Assembly: GCF_945859705.1 (NCBI RefSeq)
Contig: NC_079136.1
Span: 43,785,989 to 43,849,988, forward strand
Length of the DNA: 64,000 nucleotides
Origin: Episyrphus balteatus
Taxonomy: Eukaryota > Arthropoda > Insecta > Diptera > Syrphidae
Direction: 5' to 3'
Part shown: positions 57,018 to 64,000 of the stretch, in pieces
Layout of the letters: every line of letters begins with the position of its first letter
Position numbering within the stretch: the first letter of the stretch is position 1
The notes under the pieces: model-generated
Databases searched by the model: none
Told to the model about the DNA's origin: nothing
Seen by the model: only the letters and a program-made list of their open reading frames with translations
Made by a program: the position numbers and the translations under genes

Positions 57018-60000
57018 GGGAACCCGTCAAAAGTGTGAAAACAAAAAGTATTCACGACTTTTAGTATTAGGTAGGAAAGTATGAAACAATAAATGTATTC
57101 AAGGAAAAAAGTATGCGCGACAAAAGTTCGAAAAATGGAAAACTATTATTTTGACCGGGTTTTGAGCTGGCAACAATTACAAAGAGAAAAGAGAATTTGC
57201 GAAAACAAAATTGGCGGTGGACAATTCTGATTGGTCAAGAAGGAAGAAATAGACGAATTTATTGTTAGATAGGGCTGGGGTCTCAGAAAAAAAGAGAGTA
57301 TACAGAAATATTTATTCATAAGGATAGGAGGTCTAAATTTAATTTTCAGTCTCGCAGGTCGCAGCTGCGATGAGCAAGGCAAGAACAAAAGTGTGAATAA
57401 ATAGACGAATTTATTGTTAGATAGGGCTGGGGTCTCAGAAAAAAAGAGAGTATACCTACAGAAATATTTATTCATAAGGATAGGAGGTCTAAATTTAATT
57501 TTCAGTCTCGCAGGTCGCAGCTGCGATGAGCGAGGCAAGAACAAAAGTGTGAATAAATAGATGAATTTATTGTTAGATAGGGCTGGGGTCTCAGAAAAAA
57601 AGAGAGTATACCTACAGAAATATTTATTCATAAGGATAGGAGGTCTAAATTTAATTTTCAGCCTCGCAGCTGCGATGAGCGAGGCAAGAACCAAAGTGTG
57701 AATAAATAGATGAATTTATTGTTAGATAGGGCTGGGGTCTCAGAAAAAAAGAGAGTATACCTACAGAAATATTTATTCATAAGGATAGGAGGTATAAATT
57801 TAATTTTCAGTCTCGCAGGTCGCAGCTGCGATGAGCGAGGCAAGAACAAAAGTGTGAAAACAAAAAGTATTCTGGACTTTTATAAGGTAGGAAAGTATGA
57901 ACAGATAAAAGTATTCAAGGAAAAAAGTATGCGCGACAAAAGTTCGAAAATTGAAAATTATTATTTTGACTGGCAAAAGTTAAAAAGAGAAATGAGAATT
58001 TGCGAAAACAAATGTGGCGATGGACAATTCTGATTGGTCAAGAAAGAATAAATAGACGAATTTATTGTTAAATAGGGCTGGGGTCTCAGAAAAAAAGAGA
58101 GTATACAAAAATATTTATTCATTTAATTTTCAGTCCCGCAGCTGCGATGAGGGAGGCAAGATTAAGAGTGCGCTCGATTATTTTTTTTTTAATTAGGGAG
58201 AGTGGAGTTTTTGTATGGAAGGTGGACGTCCCGCGGCCAATATATTGTTATAGGCCAGTCATTATGTCGTAAAAAACGGCTTAGAAATGCAAAATGACCG
58301 AGAAAGCTAAATTTTGGATATGTTGTAGTGGATGCTTAAAAAAGCTTAACTTGAAGTTTTCGACCAAGATTTCCTATGAGCTTTTTCCGCCACTTTGAAA
58401 AAAAGGATAAAATTGGTTTTTTGACAATAACTCGGCTATCCGACGAGATACGAAAATTTTACAATAAGCTTTTTTGTAGCTTTTACCATGTTCTACAATT
58501 CATGGTTACATATTTTTTGCGTATCATGAACCGTTTTCGAGATATCGATTAAAAAAGTCAAAAATTTGGGACATGCCATTTGTTTTTTTGACATTATCTA
58601 TTTTTGTGTGATGAATATCGAAAAAATTATTAACATAAAATTTGTAGACCATACTCAGACCTACAATTTTGTATTTTTAGTTTTTTTTTTGGACAAAAAT
58701 TACGACTTCCAGCTGGCCGCAAGGTCGTTAAGTCCGCGCCCACCGCCAAGAAAGCCGCTCGTTCGGTTGTAAAAAAAACAATCATTCATGTTTTTTTTAA
58801 TGTTTATATTATTATATCATTAACACATGCATACATATGTATGTATTTATTTAATAAATAATGAGAAGAAAATAGTAATGGTTTCTTTTAACCCCAATTT
58901 TATTAACCCAAATTTTGTAAGTACATATACCGGCTTTTTGTGTTGAGTGTGCATTTTGTAATTTGTTTCAATCTCTATATTATTTAGTTTATCAAAATTG
59001 CAATTAGATCAGTGTCAATAACTTTTGAAAATAAAAAAATTATTAGCAGCATATGGCTGGTTGGAAAATTTAGGATAAATGGATAAATGAAAGGGAAAAA
59101 ATAAATTGCCCACAAACTAGTTGGTAGAAAGGGGTATCTTCGTATCTCGTCAGATAGCCGAGTTATTGTCAAAAAACCAATTTTATCCTTTTTTTCAAAG
59201 TGGCGGAAAAAGCTCATAGGAAATCTTGGTCGAAAACTTCAAGTTAAGCTTTTTTAAGCATCCACTACAACATATCCAAAATTTAGCTTTCTCGGTCATT
59301 TTGCATTTATAAGCCGTTTTTTACGACATAATGACTGGCCTATAACAATATATTGGCCGCGGGACGTCCACCTTCCATACAAAAACTCCACTCTCCCTAA
59401 TTAAAAAAAAATAATCGAGCGCACTCTTAATCTTGCCTCCCTCATCGCAGCTGCGGGACTGAAAATTAAATGAATAAATATTTTTGTACACTCTCTTTTT
59501 TTCTGAGACCCCAGCCCTATTTAACAATAAATTCGTCTATTTATTCTTTCTTGACCAATCAGAATTGTCCATCGCCACATTTGTTTTCGCAAATTCTCAT
59601 TTCTCTTTTTAACTTTTGCCAGTCAAAATAATAATTTTCAATTTTCGAACTTTTGTCGCGCATACTTTTTTCCTTGAATACTTTTATCTGTTCATACTTT
59701 CCTACCTTATAAAAGTCCAGAATACTTTTTGTTTTCACACTTTTGTTCTTGCCTCGCTCATCGCAGCTGCGACCTGCGAGACTGAAAATTAAATTTATAC
59801 CTCCTATCCTTATGAATAAATATTTCTGTAGGTATACTCTCTTTTTTTCTGAGACCCCAGCCCTATCTAACAATAAATTCATCTATTTATTCACACTTTG
59901 GTTCTTGCCTCGCTCATCGCAGCTGCGAGGCTGAAAATTAAATTTAGACCTCCTATCCTTATGAATAAATATTTCTGTAGGTATACTCTCTTTTTTTCTG

Positions 60001-60418
60001 AGACCCCAGCCCTATCTAACAATAAATTCATCTATTTATTCACACTTTTGTTCTTGCCTCGCTCATCGCAGCTGCGACCTGCGAGACTGAAAATTAAATT
60101 TAGACCTCCTATCCTTATGAATAAATATTTCTGTATACTCTCTTTTTTTCTGAGACCCCAGCCCTATCTAACAATAAATTCGTCTATTTCTTCCTTCTTG
60201 ACCAATCAGAATTGTCCACCGCCAATTTTGTTTTCGCAAATTCTCTTTTCTCTTTGTAATTGTTGCCAGCTCAAAACCCGGTCAAAATAATAGTTTTCCA
60301 TTTTTCGAACTTTTGTCGCGCATACTTTTTTCCTTGAATACATTTATTGTTTCATACTTTCCTACCTAATACTAAAAGTCGTGAATACTTTTTGTTTTCA
60401 CACTTTTGTTACGGATTC
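57018..60418. mobile_element. Foldback-type element with tandem-repeat arms
   Basis: The left arm (57018-58456) and right arm (59138-60418) are long inverted repeats, almost identical by eye, around a ~680-base spacer. Each arm contains tandem units of ~150 bp beginning ATAGACGAATTTATTGTTAG (left arm at 57249, 57401, 57557, 57706 and a later one at 58050). The right arm has one unit fewer, which explains the 158-base length difference. The outermost arm bases are GAACCCGTC-AAAAGTGTG against inverted GAATCCGTAACAAAAGTGTG. TAATCATCAT lies directly outside both ends (57008-57017, 60419-60428). Tandem-repeat arms with a 9-10-bp duplication are the architecture of Foldback and some Mutator-like elements. 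No transposase frame. Confidence 0.85.
58691..58777 (+). pseudogene. Coding-like basic exon fragment in Foldback spacer
   Basis: A short frame reads LPAGRKVVKSAPTAKK and then AARSVVKK, lysine-, arginine- and alanine-rich. Its codons mostly end in G or C, unlike anything else in this A/T-rich window. It is preceded by a T-rich tract and a possible splice acceptor (TTCCAG, 58706-58711). An A/T-rich stretch with AATAAA-type sequence follows (58853-58858). Composition resembles histone H1 or ribosomal protein tails; I do not recognise the gene. It lies in the unique spacer of the Foldback-type element, so it may be host coding sequence captured by the element. Confidence 0.4.
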
Positions 60419-60428
60419 TAATCATCAT

Positions 60429-61190
60429 TAGTGAATACTTCGATACCCTATTTTACTGCTTCCAGGAAATATTTAGCGGCTTCCAATTTCCAAGAACTTA
60501 CTAAAGTAAATTAAAGCTTTCTCGTTTTATAACCTTTATAGGCTTCTCTTCCCGCTATATGATATGAATTTCCGAAGAAAAGTTACTACGTTTGGGAATT
60601 GTTTTCCCTTATCCTTTATCAAATTCGACATTTAACAAAAATAACCCTTCTCCACTAAAAAGTTTCAGCAGTAAACCTGTCATAATTGTTCTTGTTACAT
60701 CAAATACCTGAATAGAATAACAACACAGCGTTGGCGTTTTTTTTTTTTTGCTTTAAAATGGTTACGCTTGAACTAAAAACTTTATCCATCCGTCATAATT
60801 CATAAATTGTCGACAAGAAATTGCACACAGTTTATAGGTTTATATGTGTTGGTTTAGACTCATTTGCAAGTTACCTAAGGTTGTGGGTTTTGCTGTGGTA
60901 GAAAATAACTCGTTCGGCATTTGAATTGGAAACAAAATTTCCGTGTAAACTACCTAAGCCTCCCCTATGTCCTGTCATCTTCATATCGGTTTAAAGTTTG
61001 AACCTTTTTTTTTGTAAAAGTTGAGTCAGTTCTCAGTAGCGTAAAATATAAATTTTTTGAGGTTTTGTTTCAGGCATGTTGAAGTAAATATCTTACAACA
61101 AAAAAAGAATAGGTACAAACTTGATATTTATTTTTATGAATAAGAAATAAAGTAAGAGTTTAAAGTACGCAATAAATCCTTATAAAACAA
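60429..61190. other. No gene recognised
   Basis: A/T-rich, non-repetitive DNA with no open frame above 60 codons. Confidence 0.5.
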
Positions 61191-61575
61191 TGCGATTTCC
61201 GCTTAATTTAAGTGTAATCCACTAAATTCATATATTAATTTTAAGGCGAACTTCATTTCATTTAAATGAGAATTTTCATCTTAAAAAATCGACAAAAAAA
61301 AAAGGAATTTTAAATTTTAGTCAGACTTCAGCTTTATCATGCTTATTTCAAAAAGTGTGATAGACTGGATGGTAAAGAACTCGCCTAGTGACCCAACAGT
61401 TGTAGATCGATCCGTAGTCGCTGCCAGTTTTTTTTTAATTGAAATGTTTCCACAAGTAAGATAATTTTCCGCTTAAATTAAGTGGAGAAATTAAGAAGAT
61501 TTGTCCGCTTAATTTAAGAACGAAGTCATCTTGGCAAAAAAAACATGCAGAAATCCGCTTAATTTAATATGAAAT
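61191..61575. repeat. Four-fold CCGCTTAATTTAAG motif cluster
   Basis: TTCCGCTTAATTTAAGTG (61197), TTCCGCTTAAATTAAGTGG (61468), TCCGCTTAATTTAAGAACG (61505) and TCCGCTTAATTTAATATG (61554) occur within ~375 bases. The core CTTAATTTAAG is palindromic. A tRNA-like segment (61361-61433) lies between copies 1 and 2. It may be an element with repeated subterminal sites, but ends are not resolved. Confidence 0.5.
61361..61433 (+). repeat. tRNA-like segment, possible SINE head
   Basis: An A-box-like GGATGGTAAAG (61367-61377) and a B-box-like AGATCGATCCG (61404-61414) stand 26 bases apart. They are followed by TAGTCGCTGCCAG and a T run, the same tail seen after the B box at 34013-34023 (minus). Both boxes are imperfect, so this is probably a decayed tRNA-derived SINE and not a tRNA gene. 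Confidence 0.45.
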
Positions 61576-61728
61576 TAGCTTGTTTTAGGTGGTCTTTTTT
61601 CTCCTTGTGCAAAAGTCCAGTTCAGTTCTTGATAATTGAAATTTATCGTTTAAAAAAATAAATCAAACCAATTGCCTACCTATTTTTATATCTAATAAAA
61701 AGAAAACCTTAGCTCTTACTATGTACAT

Positions 61729-62384
61729 TAGGGTGGTCTTTGTACAACGTTTAAGCCCTTACAAGAATATATCTTGCGAATTTGAAAATAATGAATTTTT
61801 TTGAATTTTTTATAATTTTTTTTAACTTTGACCTCGAATATCTTTAGAATGGTTAGATTAATGAAAAAAGTTACTAAGACATTTTTTGTGGAACAATCTA
61901 TTACCTACAAAAATATGTCATGCGCATTTGATTATTATAATTTTTCAATTTGTTACAAAATTAAGAACAAAAAACAAATTTTTAAAGATTTTCTCGATTT
62001 TTGGACCTCAAATATCTATTAAACGGTTAGATAAACGAAAAAAGTGTACAAGGCCTTTTTTGTAGAGCGTTCAATTTCCCACAAGAATATGTAAAGAAAT
62101 TTTCTAAAAAGTCGATTTAAAAAAAAATGATTTTTTTTTAGTAGAAGCTTGATGTAAAAATGGAAAATTGCGAAGCGGAGGACCTTCCCATTAATATAAA
62201 GAGTTCATATTTGGTGTGTATATTCTAGAGGTGTTTAGCAATCGATTTTTCGGAGTACCAAATCAAAAAAAAAAAAAGAATTTCGATTTTTTTTTTTTGT
62301 TGACCCACCCTAGGGAATAGTGTATTTTTTTTTTCCTGATTTGGAACCAATCTAGGGGGCGACGCGACATTAGGGACCACCCTA
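61729..62384. mobile_element. hAT-like TAGGGTGG family, chimeric copy 3
   Basis: Outer ends TAGGGTGGTC (61729-61738) and GACCACCCTA (62375-62384) are perfect inverted repeats flanked by ATGTACAT octamers (61721-61728, 62385-62392), an exact 8-bp duplication. Inside lies a partial copy of the TAGGGTGGGTC family whose own right end GACCCACCCTA stops at 62312, 72 bases before the outer end. The interior frame at 61828-62022 is the same hairpin-arm sequence as at 15110. Confidence 0.8.
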
Positions 62385-62392
62385 ATGTACAT

Positions 62393-63865
62393 TTGCCATA
62401 ATATGCCTTCTTAATGCTTTAAAAGCATTCCTTTTTCATTCATCACACGTTGGGATAATGTTTAGTTAAAATGCGTTTGTGGCTTCCGTAGTGCACTGTA
62501 AAGCTTTTTCACCCCTCTTTGTTTTCAGAAAGGGTCGGTAGCTAAAGTTGGTATGCAGGTATTTATATTAAGTTTTCTATATGTTATATGCATGAATATA
62601 TATCGCTTCTCACACGACGACAAGCATGCATAAGAGAACACACAGACGACACAACTTGGAGAGAAATTCCTCCTAAACACATCAAAGCAAAGCAAAAGCC
62701 TGAAGCTTCCTTTTTATACCCAACAGGATTTGCTGTGCTACACTCCACTCAGAGACGACGACGTCTGAACTGTGAAATGAACTTGTAATCTACCAGGGAG
62801 TCCCTGGTGTAGTGGTTATCTCTAGATACTTTATCCAACTCCTCCCATAGCTTGGCTTTGCCACCCATCCTAATGCAACCCATATAGCCTCTAACAAAGC
62901 AGCACACAAGCATCCAGCAGGACGACGCGGGACGGTCAGCTGCATAACCAGAACAACCCGCTGCAAGTAGGCGTTGGTAATTGTAAGCGGTTAGCCTTAG
63001 GGGTTAAATCTATATCTTTATCCTTTCCTCATAGCAAAGTTCCTACACTTAACAGTTGTAGTGAAATTATTTCCGACTTAATGTTTTTGTTGCGAAATGC
63101 ATAAGAGTGTGTCAAAGGAGCAACACAACGGAAGGAACGCAAAGGAATGGTTGGTTGGAGACGATGCAGTGGGAAACTGAGAAAGAAGCTAAAGAATTGA
63201 CTAGGAATGGGGTTTGAACTTTGAAGTGCAAATAATAAGCAAAGAAATTCCTTTGAGTCTCTTCTGTCTTTCGTGTGCACAATGAAGATGTGTTTCTCTG
63301 TTATCTATTTTCTATCCGTTGTGCAGTAAGTTGATGATTAGGAAATCTTTTCTGCATTCATTTGTTGCCGTTGAAACAAAAGAGTTTATGCTCCAGCTCC
63401 ATGCATATACATTAACGTTGTACTTGGATGTTGACTGCATTTGTAGGTTAGTTTAAAACTCCTTGACTTTTAAATTTAGTCTCAGAGTCTGAATGGAAGA
63501 CTGTTCTTGTTGATTTTAATGAAGTAACAAAATTGAGAAGATGTTCTGATATAGGTATTGTTTTTTTTTTTTTTTTTAAAGCAAGTTCTTGCTTGGCGGT
63601 TTTATCAAAGAAAATTTTTTCCTTGAGTAACAGGGTCTAGAGAACTAAGGCCTGGTTAGAACATGCGGTTTTTTTTATGCACGATTCAATTTGATTCTTT
63701 CATTACTCACAGTAAAATTGAGTATGCATAGAATGTGCGGTGAAGCCAGGATGGCAAAGCGGGAAAAATGACTCACAGGTTCCCAAAACACCGCTGCGTC
63801 ACTATAGCGTTACCGCATTTAATGTGATTCCTGTAAGAATATAATCATTTTTATCAAAAAACAAA
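62393..63865. other. No gene recognised
   Basis: Non-repetitive and more balanced in composition. Contains a tRNA-like 5' half (62801-62820, listed separately). TGGCAAAGCGGG at 63750-63761 resembles an A box, but no good B box follows. The minus-strand frame 63029-63280 has no domain. Confidence 0.35.
62801..62820 (+). repeat. tRNA-Val-like 5' half, isolated
   Basis: CCTGGTGTAGTGGTTATC (62803-62820) equals the D-arm region of animal tRNA-Val genes except near its start. The sequence then diverges and no anticodon arm or T arm follows at tRNA spacing. Likely a fragment of a tRNA gene or of a tRNA-derived SINE. Confidence 0.4.
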
Positions 63866-64000
63866 ACCGACTTCCATGGCTAAAACTGATTTTTATTTTT
63901 TTTTCTAATAGTTCCTATTTCCAGAAATTGAAATGGGACCTCATGGCAGCAACCAGCTTTCCAATACAAAAAGAATTATAAAAATTGGTTCACTCAGTCC
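63866..64000 (-). repeat. ACTTCC dispersed repeat, copy cut by window edge
   Basis: Inverted relative to 24873-25090. The plus strand shows AAACCGACTTCCATGG, ATTGAAATGGGACC, CAGCTTTCCAATACAAAAAG and GGTTCACTCAGTCC at the very end. Diverged from the other copy and continues beyond the window. Confidence 0.65.

Noticed and set aside
57146..57694. Longest open frame in the window (182 codons, minus strand) and its partner at 59898-60290
   Set aside because: The translation repeats the same ~50 residues three times because it reads the tandem units of the Foldback arms. It is repeat sequence, not a gene.

Overview
The window is very AT-rich, full of A and T homopolymer runs, and contains no intact protein-coding gene that I can recognise. 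Open frames are short and almost all lie inside repeats. It reads as intergenic or long intronic DNA from an insect, probably a fly: there are (GTCT)n-bearing repeats resembling dipteran mini-me/Helentron elements, many non-autonomous DNA transposons, a tRNA-derived SINE and decayed LINE and Tc1 fragments. The species assignment is inference. Copy identities and family names were judged by eye.

The most unusual locus is 26272-26906. Here a 315-nt unit is present once on each strand, and each copy holds an apparently complete hammerhead self-cleaving ribozyme (26385-26457 minus, 26799-26871 plus). The core (CUGAUGA, GAAA, GUC cleavage triplet) and all three stems are intact. Loops I and II share a perfect 10-nt complementarity that could form a kissing pseudoknot. 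The two units are circularly permuted relative to each other and the locus is flanked by a 12-bp direct repeat, as expected if a small circular ribozyme RNA had been reverse-transcribed into the genome.

Layout. 1-640: long inverted-repeat element. 1741-2364: small TIR element. 2545-3605: piggyBac-like element in TTAA. 5860-6193: TA-flanked palindrome. 6444-7400: hAT-like element. 7644-11574: hAT-like element with a second one (9290-11005) nested in it. 11818-12770, 16475-17123 and 44201-45125: a family with 3-bp TWA duplications. 14623-16266, 43506-47485 and 61729-62384: a hAT-like family beginning TAGGGTGG. 22163-23146 and 45243-46223: near-identical TA-flanked copies. 23188-23515: tRNA-derived SINE. 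28580-29461: 273-bp tandem array, interrupted by a hAT-like element at 29462-30424. 32340-33315, 24040-24545, 53172-54168 and fragments: mini-me-like repeats. 34053-34247: Tc1 transposase remnant. 37113-37396: small hAT element. 38512-38880: LINE reverse-transcriptase remnant. 51443-52887: nested elements with 9-bp duplications. 56500-56946: 8-bp satellite. 57018-60418: 3.4-kb Foldback-type element with 1.3-1.4-kb arms of tandem repeats and a coding-like basic exon fragment in its spacer.

The elements relate to one another mainly by nesting, which gives a relative order of insertion. At 43506-47485 a hAT-like element was invaded by a TWA element and by a mini-me-like element, and the latter was then invaded by a TA-type element. 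The remaining stretches (for example 12771-14390, 17124-22162, 30433-32339, 34686-37104, 39001-40980, 47890-49620, 54481-56490, 62385-63865) show no recognisable gene.
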